Source: CAVQMB01 sp963713445 (GTDB taxonomy: Bacteria > Pseudomonadota > Gammaproteobacteria > Competibacterales > Competibacteraceae). Taken from it: 41,368 nucleotides of DNA. Location of the stretch: assembly GCA_963713445.1 (NCBI GenBank), contig CAVQMB010000045.1, forward strand, positions 1 through 41,368, read 5' to 3'. The notes below the pieces were generated by a model. That model was not told where the DNA came from, searched no databases, and was given only the letters and a program-made list of their open reading frames with translations. Both the position numbers and the translations under genes were made by a program. Below, piece after piece: positions 1-9,246 of the stretch; the stretch's first letter is position 1, and the number at the start of each line of letters is the position of its first letter.

Positions 1-22
1 CAAGGCGGTTCAATCGTGGAGT

Positions 23-215
23 TCATCGCGCTGCCAACTCCGGCAGCCCCAAGGTCTTATAAGTACCGTGTCGGCAAGGCCAGATACAACGCCGGGTTAT
101 GGCTGATACGCCAAGGCCCATGCGCCGACTTGCTGGTGTTGCTCCAGCCGGGGATGAGCTTGAGCGAATTTCTCACCTGCACGCGCCAACCGATTGTCAC
201 CGGCGGTGGTACTGA
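23..215 (-). pseudogene. Possible decayed C-terminal fragment of a group II intron maturase
   Basis: Read on the minus strand, this stretch encodes a segment containing GPWRISHNPALYLALP, then RYL, then after one frame change TLGLPELAAR and a stop. The arrangement (basic GPWR..., an AL repeat, RY, LGL) resembles the extreme C-terminus of bacterial group II intron reverse transcriptase/maturases. An in-frame stop and the frame change show it is not a working gene. Upstream sequence towards position 260 has several stops and nothing recognisable. The plus-strand reading frame through positions 1-333 is open but matches no family I know, and it overlaps the 3' end of the cupin gene. The resemblance is weak; another transposon protein is possible. 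Confidence 0.25.
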
Positions 216-265
216 AACATTTCATGCTACATTAATCGACCTGACCCCGTCGTCTTCCCTAAATG

Positions 266-715
266 TTACGCCACAGCCGTCGCCGGTGCAGTCGGCTTGG
301 GGGCGGCGGGCACCAGGCCGTAGCGGCCCATGACCTCCAGCAGTATGGCCTTGTCCGGTGCCCCGCCGGTAGCCAAAGCGCCCACTTCGCGGAAGAATTG
401 CGCGCCGATGTCCGGTGTCAGCATTATCAGAGCGCGTACCGGCTCAGTGCCCGGGTTGCTGAAAGCATGCACGGCGCCGCGCGGCGTCGACATCCAGTCC
501 CCCGGCTGCAGGTCGCGGGTGATCCCCTCGACCGTATAACGCAGCAGCCCTTCCAGCACATAAACGCATTCTTCGTTGTGGCTGTGGCTGTGCGGCGGAG
601 GCACTGGGGCACCGGGCGGAACGATCATCTCAAACAGCCCCAGCCCACCCTGGCCGGCACCATCCACCAAGTAGCGGATTTCCAGTTGCCCGACTTTGAT
701 CATTTCCTGGCTCAT
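266..715 (-). CDS. Small cupin-domain protein (149 aa)
   Basis: A single-domain cupin beta-barrel protein of unknown substrate. The first cupin motif is visible as PPPHSHSHNEECVYVLEG (two His and a Glu as likely metal ligands), followed by PGDWMSTPRGAVHAFSN carrying the second-motif His. The start at 715 is chosen because GAGGA lies 8 bases before this ATG; a longer reading from 778 has no such site. The C-terminal 30 residues are Ala/Pro-rich. It is divergent from the LysR gene at 828 with 112 bp between the starts, the usual arrangement for a LysR regulator and its target. Members of this family include dioxygenases, isomerases and small-molecule sensors, so no reaction can be assigned. Confidence 0.8.
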   Translation of the reverse strand: MSQEMIKVGQLEIRYLVDGAGQGGLGLFEMIVPPGAPVPPPHSHSHNEECVYVLEGLLRYTVEGITRDLQPGDWMSTPRGAVHAFSNPGTEPVRALIMLTPDIGAQFFREVGALATGGAPDKAILLEVMGRYGLVPAAPKPTAPATAVA

Positions 716-805
716 GGCGTTTTCCTCATTGAGTGATGGCTTGCGGCCTGTGTGGGAACACTCTAGGCCATGGCGCATTAGGGATAAATACTGTTAAATA
801 GAATC

Positions 806-830
806 CATTGTTGCAAATAGGTGAACAATG
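806..830. promoter_or_regulatory. Candidate LysR box overlapping the lysR start codon
   Basis: CATTGTT and AACAATG form a perfect 7-bp inverted repeat separated by 11 bases. This T-N11-A geometry is typical of LysR-family binding sites. The right arm contains the ATG of the lysR gene itself, so binding would be expected to repress its own expression while sitting about 90 bp upstream of the divergent cupin start. The repeat is seen directly; the binding role is inferred. Confidence 0.5.
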
Positions 831-1748
831 CAGGACAGGCTCAACGGCATGTGGGTTTTTGCCCAGGTGGTGGACGCCGGGAGCTTTACCGCTGCGGCGG
901 ACAAGCTGAGCATATCGAAGTCGCTGGTGAGCCGGCACGTGAGTACGCTGGAAAAATCGCTGGCGGTGAAACTGCTCAACCGCTCCACCCGAAAGCTGAG
1001 CCTGACCGAGGCGGGCGCGGTGTTCTACGAACACTGCACCCGTATCGTGCAGGAAGTGGCACTGGCCGAGCAACGCCTGACACAGACCCAGTCCGAGCCG
1101 GCCGGCCTGGTCAAGGTAACCGCGACCCCGGCCTTTGCCGTGCGTCATGTACTCCCGGCGCTGTCGGATTTTTACCGTCAATACCCGAGGATCCGGGTCA
1201 AGCTGTCGTGCAGCAACCGCCCGCTCGAGCTGGGCGAGGCCGGCTTCGATCTCGGCATCCGCGTCGCCTTCAACCCGGCGCCCAATCTGGTGGCGCGGAA
1301 ACTCGCCGACAACCGGTCCGTGCTCTGCGCCACCCCCGACTATCTGCAACAACACGGCAGCCCGCGGCGCATCGAAGACCTGAGCAAGCACGAGTGCGTA
1401 CTGTTCCCGCCGTTGACGCCAAAGGGCGTGTGGACCTTCCGGCATAACAGCGGCAAGGTCACTGTCCCGGTCACGGGGAGTTTTGAAACCGACGAAATGG
1501 ACGCCGTGCGCGCTGCCGTATCCGGCGGCCTGGGCATTGGCATCCTGCCGGTCTACATGGTGAGCGAGGCGCTACAGAATCGAGAGCTGGTAGCGCTGTT
1601 GCGCAATTATCACGTCCTGCCCGAGAGCGCCATCTATCTCGTGTATCTGCCCAATCTCACCCTGGCGTCACGGGTGCGTGCGTTGATCGATTTCCTGGTG
1701 GCGCGGTTCGCGCCGATGCCGCCATGGGAAGAGAGGCTGGTGCGATAG
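828..1748 (+). CDS. LysR-family transcriptional regulator (306 aa)
   Basis: A full-length LysR regulator. The N-terminal winged helix-turn-helix is clear at residues 4-60 (FAQVVDAGSFTAAADKLSIS, then SLVSRHVSTLEKSLAVKLLN and RSTRKLSLTEAG). The SxxVSRHVxxLE form and the RSTR wing are those of the CrgA/DmlR-like branch. The effector-binding domain follows from about residue 90, with the typical late GLGIGILPVYMV segment. It is divergent from the cupin gene, which it probably controls together with itself through the 806-830 palindrome. Its stop is followed within 10 bp by the integrase remnant, so the gene lies against a mobile-element junction but appears complete. Confidence 0.9.
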   Translation: MQDRLNGMWVFAQVVDAGSFTAAADKLSISKSLVSRHVSTLEKSLAVKLLNRSTRKLSLTEAGAVFYEHCTRIVQEVALAEQRLTQTQSEPAGLVKVTATPAFAVRHVLPALSDFYRQYPRIRVKLSCSNRPLELGEAGFDLGIRVAFNPAPNLVARKLADNRSVLCATPDYLQQHGSPRRIEDLSKHECVLFPPLTPKGVWTFRHNSGKVTVPVTGSFETDEMDAVRAAVSGGLGIGILPVYMVSEALQNRELVALLRNYHVLPESAIYLVYLPNLTLASRVRALIDFLVARFAPMPPWEERLVR

Positions 1749-1754
1749 CACACT

Positions 1755-1813
1755 TCTCGCAAGAATGCGGAAAAACACCGTGTCAGCCAGTCCGAAGCGG
1801 AAGCAATCTTTTT
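1755..1813 (+). pseudogene. Integron-type integrase remnant, piece left of the IS
   Basis: A short open stretch encoding RKNAEKHRVSQSEAEAIF. This resembles the inter-domain region just before the catalytic domain of integron integrases, where a basic linker is followed by a LSxxEVxAI helix. It lies directly outside the left end of the IS1595-type element. The next part of the same protein resumes just beyond the right end at 2887, so the IS appears to have interrupted this gene. The N-terminal domain is missing because the lysR gene occupies the upstream position. The assignment depends largely on its position relative to the better-preserved right-hand piece. Confidence 0.4.
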
Positions 1814-2886
1814 CCTGATTAGCCCTCATCCTCAGCCACAAAAATTGCTTGCAGAGCGCAATCGCCGCTCCGGGCAAGGCGCACACAGCATCATCGCCCG
1901 TGCCAGTCGCGGCAGCATCGCGGCCAAGCGAAATCGGCGATTGAATCGGTAAGCCGCCTCGGCCAGATAGCGTTGGGCGTACTTGGCCTGTTTGATGGCA
2001 TGGTAACGCCCACTGATCGCCCGCTTGAGGTTGCCCAGCACGATATTGACCCAGCGCGCACCAGTACCTCGGTCGCCGCGCGCCCGCCGCCGGTTGCCAG
2101 CACCGTATGGGCATGGCCCGCCTCGACGACGCGACCAAAGCAGGCCAGTCCGTCGGTATAGACGTCCGCCGGCGCCGCCAGACGCCGTTGCACCCAATCC
2201 TCGAGGGACGCGTTGTCGAACGCGCGAACCGGTTCGATCACCGCGAAGCGGGGGTGTTGCAGGTCATGATCGGTCTCCACAGCGACCACGAACGGTTGCT
2301 TGTTCTCCGAGCCCCGGCCGCGCTTGCCGCCGTTGCGCTCGCACGCCGCCGAGGTAGGCGTCATCGATCTGCACGAAGCCCTCGAGACGACGGCTACGTT
2401 CGCGTTCCTGCATCGCCTGCATCACCTTGTGCTTGATCCGCCAGGCCGCCTTGTAGTTAATTCCAAGGTGGCGCATCAACTCCAGCGCCGAGAGGTTGGT
2501 CTTGGTCGTGGTCAGCAGATACAGCGCCAGAAACCACGTCGTCAACGGCAGCTTGGTGCCGGCCATCAAGGTGCCACTGATCAACGTGCTCTGGTACCGG
2601 CACGAGCGACACTGGTAATACACCCGCCGACCACGACGAAACCGCGAGCGGGATCGCTTGCTACATTTCGGGCAACGAAAACCCTTCGGCCAGCGCGTCT
2701 TGTACAGGGCACGGTAACATTGGGCTTCGGTGCCGTAGCGTTCAATGAAACCCGCCATCGAAAGGCCGGGCTGAAACTGGATGGGGTTGATGGCCATGTT
2801 CGGACTCCTCGGTCAACCTGGCCTCATCTTCCCATAGCGCTGTCTCAAAACATGAGACTGGCCGCTGAGCTTTGGGGCTAATCAGG
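1814..2886. mobile_element. IS1595-family (ISXO2-like) insertion sequence, decayed
   Basis: A 1073-bp element bounded by imperfect terminal inverted repeats. The left end reads CCTGATTAGCCCTCATCCTC. The inverted right end reads CCTGATTAGCCCCAAAGCTC, with TCAGC shared further in. It contains one broken transposase gene on the minus strand. Flanking octamers (ATCTTTTT left, TATGGTTA right) do not match, so no target duplication is visible and the insertion is old or rearranged. It separates two pieces of an integron-type integrase. Confidence 0.8.
1832..2797 (-). pseudogene. IS1595-family transposase, two frameshifts
   Basis: The protein can be followed through three reading frames. Residues 1-150 start MAINPIQFQPGLSMAGFIER and contain a zinc-ribbon (CPKC ... 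CRSC) and the helix region LSALELMRHLGINYKAAWRI. The first catalytic motif is DDAYLGG. Just after it (about 2345) the frame changes and ERNGGKRGRGSENK follows. Near 2060-2070 a second change leads to RWVNIVLGNLKRAISG and YRFNRRF near the C-terminus. This is the ISXO2-like DDE transposase order. Two independent frame changes make it inactive. Nothing resembling a programmed-frameshift signal was noticed at either break. Confidence 0.88.
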
Positions 2887-3513
2887 TATGGTTATCAGTC
2901 ATCTTCTTCCGCCCGTCGATTTAGTGACAAAATTGTTGTACGGCTGTGGGTTGCGTTTGTTCGAGTGTCTCAATCTGCGCGTGAAGATGCTGAATTTTGA
3001 TGCGGGAAGTATTGACCGTTCATGACGGGAAAGGGAAAAGGATAGGAGCGTGCCTTTGCCTAGGAGTATTATGCCGACAGTTGAAAACCCAACTCTAAGC
3101 ACTGTAACGGAACTGCACCGAGGATGATTTCGCAAAGGAATATGCCGGAGTGTATTCTCGTTACTGCCTTGGACAAGAAATACCCGAATGCTGCCAGGGA
3201 ATTTGTCTGGCAATGGTTGTTTCCAGCAAAAGATCTCACATCGCGTGCCGAGACCAGGAGAGTATAAGCGATATCATCTGCATGAGACCGTTGTGCAGAA
3301 AGCGATAAGGAGGCGGTGCGGAAATACTGGATCTCAAGCGTGCACGGCGCATACCTTTCGCCACAGTTTTGCCAGTCATTTATTGCAAGCGAATTATGAC
3401 ATTCGCACGATTCAAGAGTTCTCGGACACAGTGATCTAAAAACGACCATGATTTATACCCATACGGTACCGAGTACCACCCGTAAGGACGCAGTGAGTCC
3501 TTTGGATATTTAA
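2887..3513 (+). pseudogene. Integron-type tyrosine recombinase (IntI-like) remnant
   Basis: Translating across several frame changes gives most of the catalytic domain of an integron integrase. The pieces in order are LLYGCGLRLFECLNLRVK (box I Arg), a DGKGKKDRSVPLP-like piece, KKYPNAAREFVWQWLFPAKD, HETVVQKAIRR, AHTFRHSFASHLLQANYDIR (box II His and Arg), then LGHSDLKTTMIYTHT with the nucleophilic Tyr, ending SPLDI and a stop at 3513. The KYPNA...W.W.FPA segment is the extra helix region that distinguishes IntI from XerC/D. Frame breaks near 3030, 3160, 3260, 3320 and 3420 make it nonfunctional. No attI or cassette array was recognised next to it. Confidence 0.78.
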
Positions 3514-3597
3514 CTTCTGCGATAAAGCGGGGCAATGCCCATATAATGCATTCTTGGCCACACCGCCGCGGGAGTACAGCGGAAGTACAGGGTAGCG

Positions 3598-4765
3598 CTA
3601 GCGAGTTGCCACCGCTTCGCGCTCCGGCGGCGTGCTGAAGCGGTCGATACGCAAGGCCTCGATGGGCAGGTTGGTGCGGCCGTTCACCACCAGTTCGGCG
3701 ATGATTCCGCCCACGGCGGGTCCAAGCTGGAAGCCGTGGGCGGAAAAGCCGAAGGCGTGGAACAGATTGGGCTGGGTTGACGACGGGCCGATGACCGGCA
3801 GGTCGTCGGGCATGCGGGCTTCGATGCCGGCCCAGCAGCGGACAATTGTGCTGCCGCGCATGACCGGGAACAGTTCGGCCGCGGTGCGGGCGGTCTTGGC
3901 GAGTTCTGAAAACCGCAGCTCGGTGCGGTTGCTGGCCGTATCCGGCAGGCCGCGCCGGCCGCCACCGATAACCACGGTGCCATTGGGCATCTGCTTGAAC
4001 GACAACGGCCGCCCGGTCGCACCCACCACGGCGTCGCAGAACGACGGCAGGCGGGCGGTCACCATCATCATCGGGGCAATGGCCTCCAGCGGCACCGGCT
4101 CGCCGACCCGGGCGGCCAGTTCATGGGCCCAGGCACCACCACAGTTCACGACGGTCGCCCCGGCCAGGACGCCACGATCCGTCTCCACGCGCCAGGCGCC
4201 GCCCGCGGGCGTCAGCCCCGTGACCCGGGTTCCCTCGAAGAACCGCGTGCCCAGCGACTCGGCCTTGCGGCGGAACGCGAAGGTGGTGCGGTAGGGATCG
4301 GCGAAGCCGTCACCCATGGACGCCAGGCCCCCGACGCAGTAGGGCGCCAGCGCGGGCAGGTGTTCGAACAGCGAGCGACGGTCCAGCAGTTCCTCATGAT
4401 CGTAGCCGAGCCCGTGGACCAGCTCGGCGCGTTGCGCCAGTTTCGCGAACTCGGCCTCGTTCTCGGCCACTTTGATCTGCGGCGTCGAGCTGGAAGCCGC
4501 AGTAGTCGTCGACCAGCGCCTCGATGTTGCGCCAAAGCTCCATGGCGGCAACCGAAATGGGGATTTCCGCCGGCGCCCGCCCGAGCCGGCGGACGCCGCC
4601 GGCGTTGACGCCCGAGGCATGGCGGCCGACCGTGTCCTTTTCCACCACGATCACCGACAGGCCTTTCATGGCGCAATGCAACGCCGCCGAGCAGCCGTGC
4701 AGGCCACCGCCGACCACGATGACATCGGCCGTAGCCCATGGCCGGCTGGCGGGTTCCGGCGCCAT
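3598..4765 (-). pseudogene. HcnC/opine-oxidase-B-like FAD oxidoreductase, one frameshift
   Basis: Last gene of the catabolic operon, encoding a DAO-fold FAD-dependent amine/amino-acid oxidoreductase. It begins at 4765 with DVIVVGGGLHGCSAALHCA (GxGxxG dinucleotide site) and VVEKDTVGRHASGVNAGG. Near 4485-4500 the frame changes, after which PQIKVAENEAEFAKL onward stays open to the end. C-terminal features include GATVVNCGGAWAHELA, a GTVVIGGGRRG segment and GFSAHGFQLGPAVGG, which closes the FAD site. One inserted or lost base separates two otherwise complete halves. Its start overlaps the preceding stop by one base, implying translational coupling. By family it would be the beta subunit of a heteromeric dehydrogenase acting on an imino acid, opine or glycine-like substrate. 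Confidence 0.75.
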
Positions 4766-6197
4766 CAGGCCGTCCCGCTGGCACCCGCTTCGTCGAGCGC
4801 GGCGAGCTCACCGAGAGGAAGTGGTTTCAAGGGCGGCCGGATGCGGTAGTAGCCGCTCTCGGCCACGCCGATACCGCGTTCGGCGGCGATGATCTCGGTC
4901 ACGGTGGGGCCACAGTAACGTCCCTGGCAGGGCCCCATGCCGCAGCGCAGGAACGACTTCGCCTGGTTGGGTCCGGGACAGCCCAGCCGCGCGGCTTCGC
5001 GCACCTGGCCGGCGGTGACCTCCTCGCAGCGGCAGACCAGCACCGGATCGGCCGGTTGCAGGATCGCCGCCGGCGGCGCGATAGAGCGCTTCGAGGAACG
5101 GCCGGACCGCGCAGATCCCTGGCCAGCGCGGGCGCGTTCCGGTTTGGCCTGTCGGTCGCGCTCGTCATCCGCGCAGCTTGCCGAGCCGCCGGGCGATCCC
5201 CAGCGCCGCGAGACGGCCGCGGTGTTCGGCGGCCCTGGCGCCGCCAATGCCGCCGCCGTCGCCGGCGACGGAAACGCCGTCCACCGAGGTCATGAACCAG
5301 TCGTCCAACTGCGGCCGGAAGCAGCACTGGGTTTCGTCCCAGAAGTGGTCGCAGCCCAGCAGGCGGGTGATCTGCTGGTTCGGGATAACGCCTTCGTGCA
5401 GCGCGACCGTGTCGGCGGCCACACGCTGCGCCTCGCCCTTGCTGCGGAACGTGAGGGCGGTCGCATGATCGCCGCCCTCCACCGCGAGCTGCGACGCGCC
5501 CCGAAAATAGGGAATCCCGGCACGGCGGAGCTGTACCTAGCAAGCGCAAACCCTTGGTCAGATAGCCCGAGGCCCGGAGCGCGCCGGGAAGATGGCGCGC
5601 GGCCTGGCGCAGCCGGCCGGGTGGGATGGTTTCAACAATGGCAGCGGGTTTGACGCCGGCCCGCAGATACTGCACGGCGAGTAGCAACAGCAGCGGCCCC
5701 GATCCGGCCAGCACCACCTCACCCTCCGGCACCAAGCCGGCGGTTTTGAACAGGATCTGCAGCGCCCCGACGGTCATCACGCCGGGCAGCGTCCAGCCTG
5801 GTATCGGCACCGGGCGCTCCAGCGCACCGGTCGCCACCAGCACATGGCGCGCCTGCAGTTCGCCGGAACGCCCGTCGCGGCTGTAGTTCACGACTAGATC
5901 CCGGCCCACGTTCCAGACCGTTGCACCTGGCAGGTATTCGACCTTGGCCTGCCGCAGCCGGGCAACCAGATCGGCACCGCGGCCGTAGTCCGGACCAAGT
6001 TGCACCAGCCGCACGGGGTGCCGGGCGGCGACGGTTTCGACACGCACGGTAGATCTGGCCGCCGGGCGCGGGTTGCTCGTCCAGGATGGCCGTGGTCAGG
6101 CCCCAGCTGCGGCGGCCGGCGTCGCCGCGGCCATGCCGGCCGGCCCGGCGCCGATGACCACCAGATCGTACCTCACGCCGCCATGTTCGCTCTCCAT
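4765..6197 (-). pseudogene. HcnB/opine-oxidase-A-like NAD(P)/FAD oxidoreductase with BFD-type [2Fe-2S] domain, multiple frameshifts
   Basis: The protein is recognisable in pieces. YDLVVIGAGPAGMAAAT is the N-terminal FAD site, followed by ILDEQPAPGGQIYRA. A long piece carries ARHVLVATGALERPVPIPGW and VLAGSGPLLLLLAVQYL, the second dinucleotide site. Then comes LHEGVIPNQQITRLLGCDH and a C-terminal Cys cluster. This cluster has CRCEEVTAGQVREAARLGC and CGMGPCQGRYCG, the BFD-like [2Fe-2S] ligands of HcnB, SoxA and OoxA. At least four frame changes (about 6110, 6050, 5535 and 5100-5200) break it. Intact it would be the alpha subunit partnering the neighbouring FAD and ferredoxin-like subunits. The start at 6197 is the ATG in frame with the first FAD motif. 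Confidence 0.72.
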
Positions 6198-6496
6198 CGT
6201 TGCAGTCGCCGCCGCGCCTTCCTGTCGCCGCACCCGCATGCCCTCGGCGCACGATGACCATGCAGGCCTGGCGGTTGGCCACGCCGTCGACCTCGACCAG
6301 GCACTCGAAGCAGGCGCCCATCATGCAGTACGGCTGGCGCGGCGCATCCGACACCGGCGTGGTCCGGAACGGACCGATACCCGCCACCAGCAGCGCCGCC
6401 GCCAGGCTCTCGCCGGCGCGGGCTTCGAGCGTCGCGGTCGTCGAAAAAGATGCGTACCGGCCGGACCGCGCCATCCTGGTCAAGTCGTCTGAACAT
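6173..6496 (-). pseudogene. HcnA-like (2Fe-2S)-binding subunit, frameshifted
   Basis: A small ferredoxin-like subunit of about 100 residues. It starts at 6496 (MFRRLDQDGAVRPVRIFFDD), changes frame near 6430 into EARAGESLAAALLVAGIGPF, and carries the cluster ligands in YCMMGACFECLVEVDG and RQACMV. A second frame change near 6235 leads to a GMRVRRQ-like end that terminates at 6173 and overlaps the next start. The CxxxxCxxC...C spacing is that of the plant-type [2Fe-2S] domain found as HcnA or as the gamma subunit of octopine, nopaline and proline dehydrogenases. Its start overlaps the end of the upstream oxidoreductase by 17 bp. Confidence 0.7.
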
Positions 6497-7591
6497 GGAA
6501 CCTCTGCGAACTGAAGGGGGCGAGCAGCGTTCCGAAGCTGCCGTCGATAATGGCCGGCGCCAGCCGCAAGGCATGGGCCGCCGCCAGCGTGACACCCGAA
6601 TGGCAGGCCACGGAGAAGGCGCCCGGGATGAGTGGCCGATTTATCGTAGACCGCGAAACCCGTCCGGGGTCATGATTCGCAGCGCGCGCCCAGGCCGCAC
6701 CACCCGCAGACTCTGCAGGGCGGGGAAACTGGCCACCGCGCGCCGGGCGATGTGGCTCATGACGTTGACCGTCGAATGAGATCGAAGCCGACGTCCTCGT
6801 GGCTGTCGCCCAACATGATGCTGCCCTCCTCGGTCTGGCGGACAAACGTGGTGGGCCGGTCGAGCAGCGGCCGGGTCCGTTCGGTCACCAGAATCTGGCC
6901 TTTGAGCGGCGCCACGGGAACATCCAGCCCGACCTGCGGCCCCAGTTCACGGCTTCCCAGGCCCGGCGGCCAGCACCACCCTGGCCGCGGTTATCCGGCC
7001 ACTGTCGCTCGCCACCGCGAAATGATCGCCATCGCGCTCGATGCGCTGGACCCGGCAGTTGGGACGATAGTCAGCCTGCCGGCGGGCGAGCCCGTGATGC
7101 AGCGCCCGCAGCAGGTACAGCGGGCTGACGTGGCCGTCGTGCGGGCAATACGATCCGCCCACGACGGCCTCGCCGATACCCGGCAACATGGCGCGCAGAT
7201 CCTGGTGATCCAGCAGGCGATAGTCATACTGCCCGACCTGATTGTGCAGCCGCTGGAGCAGATTTTTGCGCTCCTCGAATTCATCCTCACTCAGGCACAA
7301 ATGGAACCCGCCCGGCTTGCGGTAGCCGATGTCGACGCCCAGTTCGGCGGACAGCGATTCGGCGAAACCGGGCCAGAGATCGGCCGAGCTTCGGGTCCAC
7401 TCGGCGTAGGCCGACATGCCGTCGCCTTTGCTCTGCACCCAGACCAGGCCGAAATTCCCGCGCGAGGCGCGGTAGGCGACGTCGCCCTCGTCCAGCACCG
7501 CCACCGACAGCCCGGCATCGGCCAGCCCCAAGGCCACCGCCGAGCCCACCAGGCCACCGCCGATCACCACGGCATCATAGGCCGCCGTCAT
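6480..7591 (-). pseudogene. DadA/glycine-oxidase-like FAD-dependent oxidoreductase, frameshifted
   Basis: A DAO-family flavoprotein. Its first 210 residues are intact: DAVVIGGGLVGSAVALGLAD, VLDEGDVAYRASRGNFG and VVLAAG. It then passes through three frame changes near 6955, 6780 and 6655. The pieces beyond are LGSRELGPQVGLDVPVAPLK, FVRQTEEGSIMLGDSHEDVG, MSHIARRAVASFPALQSL and HPGAFSVACHSGVTLAAAHA, the last closing the FAD site, and it ends at 6480. The ATG at 7591 overlaps the permease stop in an ATGA, so the genes were translationally coupled. By position it would oxidise the compound imported by the adjacent transporter. As read, no full-length protein is made. Confidence 0.72.
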
Positions 7592-8386
7592 TTGCCGCCT
7601 CCCAGCAGCAGGCGGTCCAGTCCATAAATGCGCTCGATCAGCAGCAGCAACAGCACCGTGAACAGGATGATCATGGTGGAGACGGAGGCCACCAGCGGGT
7701 CGGTGGTCTGGGTGATGTGCGTGAACAGCCGCACCGGCAGCGTGGTGGTCGACGGTGCGGCGATGAACACGGTCACCGTCAGCTCGTCGAAACTGGTGAT
7801 GAAGGCCAGAATCCAGCCGCCGACCACGCCCGGCATGATGGTTGGCAGGGTGATGCGGCGGAACGTGGTCCAGGACGAGGCGCCGAGCGACACCGCGGCG
7901 CGCTCGGTCAGCCGGTCGAGGCCCACCACCGATGACAGCACCAGTCGCAGCACATACGGCGTGATGATGACGGTATGGCACAGCGCCAGACCGGCGAACG
8001 TACTGCTGAGCCCAATCTGCGATAGGAACCGCAGGAACGCGATGCCCAGCACGATGGTCGGCACCGTCAGCGGTGACATGAACAAGCCCGACCAGCGCTT
8101 CCCGGCCCGGGAAAGCGATAACGGCCCAGCGCCAGGGCGGCCGGTATCGCCAGCACGGTCGACAGGCTGGCCGATACCAGTCCCAGATAAAGGCTGATCC
8201 AGAACGAGGTGATGAAATCCTGATTCTGCCGGATGGCCCAGAACCAGCGCAGCGACAGCCGCTGGGCGGGAACTGCAGATAACCGGTCGGCGTGAACGAC
8301 ACCCCGATGACGACCACCAGCGGCGCCGTCATGAAAATGACGAACAAGGCGTTGAACAGCATCGCCAGCTTGCCGTTGCGGTTCAT
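7588..8386 (-). pseudogene. PotC-like ABC transporter permease, frameshifted
   Basis: Second permease of a spermidine/putrescine-type importer. The N-terminal helix (LFNALFVIFMTAPLVVVIGV) is open from 8386. Frame changes occur near 8270 and near 8085-8100, after which FMSPLTVPTIVLGIAFLRFL and the rest are open to 7588. The cytoplasmic EAA loop is visible as ERAAVSLGASSWTTFRRITL, followed by PTIMPGVVGGWILAFITSFD. Six helices can be counted in the composite. It overlaps the upstream permease stop by four bases and the downstream FAD gene start in an ATGA. Either the operon is decaying or the sequence here has base errors; the two cannot be told apart from this read. Confidence 0.72.
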
Positions 8387-9246
8387 CCGAACACCTGGGC
8401 GTAGCGCCGCTCGATGAAGCGGTTATAGGACAGCAGTACTGCAAATACCGCCACCAGCAACAGCATGGCGATGGCCGCGCCCTGCGGCCAGTTGAGGGTG
8501 TTCAGGAACGCCTCGTACACCGTGGTCGACACCACTTTGACCCGGCGCCCGCCCAGAATGGCAGGCGTGGCGAAGGCGCTGGCCGCCAGCGAAAACACGA
8601 TCAGCGATCCCGACAGCATGCCCGGCATGGCGGGCGGCAGCACCACCCGGAAGAAGATCGTGGTCTGGCTGGCGCCGAGTGATGCGGCGGCGCGCTCGAC
8701 CGCTGGGTCCTGGCGTTGCAGCGCGGCCCACACCGCCAGCACCATGAAGGGCATCAGCACATGCACCAGTGCGATCACAATGCCGCTGCTGGTATACATC
8801 AGTTTGACCGGTTCTGAAGTCAGGCCCAGAGCCTGCAAGGCGTTGTTGATCACGCCGTTGTTACCCAGCAGGATCTCCCAACCCAGGGTCCGCACCACCA
8901 CCGAAATCAACAGCGGTCCGATCACCACCAGCAGCAGCAGCGAGCGCCAGCGCGGTTTCATGCGGTAAAGGATGTAGGCTTCCGGGGTCCCGATCACGGC
9001 ACAGATCAGCGTGGTGATCAGCGCAATGGCGAACGTGCGGCCGAAGATCTCGTAGTAGTACGGATCGGTCAGCACGCTGATATAGTTGCCCAGATTCAGT
9101 GCCGGCTGGATCCCGGTATAGAACCCGAACTTGTAGAAGCTCAGGATGAAGGTCATCACCAGCGGGATCACCATCAGCGCGATGAACAGCGCCAGCGCCG
9201 GTCCGGCCAGCAGGTAGGGCGCCAGCCGTTGCCGGCTAGCCGCCAT
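8383..9246 (-). CDS. PotB-like ABC transporter permease (287 aa)
   Basis: Intact inner-membrane permease of a PotABCD-type importer for small cationic or amino-acid-like solutes. Six hydrophobic segments are visible, beginning YLLAGPALALFIALMVIPLV. The EAA loop that contacts the ATPase reads ERAAASLGASQTTIFFRVVL, followed by PPAMPGMLSGSLIVFSLAAS. The start at 9246 overlaps the 3' end of the ATPase gene by 11 bp, and the stop overlaps the next permease start, so the transporter genes form a tight translational unit. It is downstream of the binding protein and ATPase, and upstream of the oxidoreductases that probably degrade the imported compound. The specific substrate cannot be read from the sequence. 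Confidence 0.9.
   Translation of the reverse strand: MAASRQRLAPYLLAGPALALFIALMVIPLVMTFILSFYKFGFYTGIQPALNLGNYISVLTDPYYYEIFGRTFAIALITTLICAVIGTPEAYILYRMKPRWRSLLLLVVIGPLLISVVVRTLGWEILLGNNGVINNALQALGLTSEPVKLMYTSSGIVIALVHVLMPFMVLAVWAALQRQDPAVERAAASLGASQTTIFFRVVLPPAMPGMLSGSLIVFSLAASAFATPAILGGRRVKVVSTTVYEAFLNTLNWPQGAAIAMLLLVAVFAVLLSYNRFIERRYAQVFG

Noticed and set aside
2250..2370. Programmed frameshift in the IS1595 transposase
   Set aside because: No slippery heptamer was noticed, and a second frame change lies downstream. Decay explains it better.
3069..3449. Minus-strand reading frames opposite the integrase remnant
   Set aside because: They are antisense to recognisable IntI sequence and have no motif of their own.
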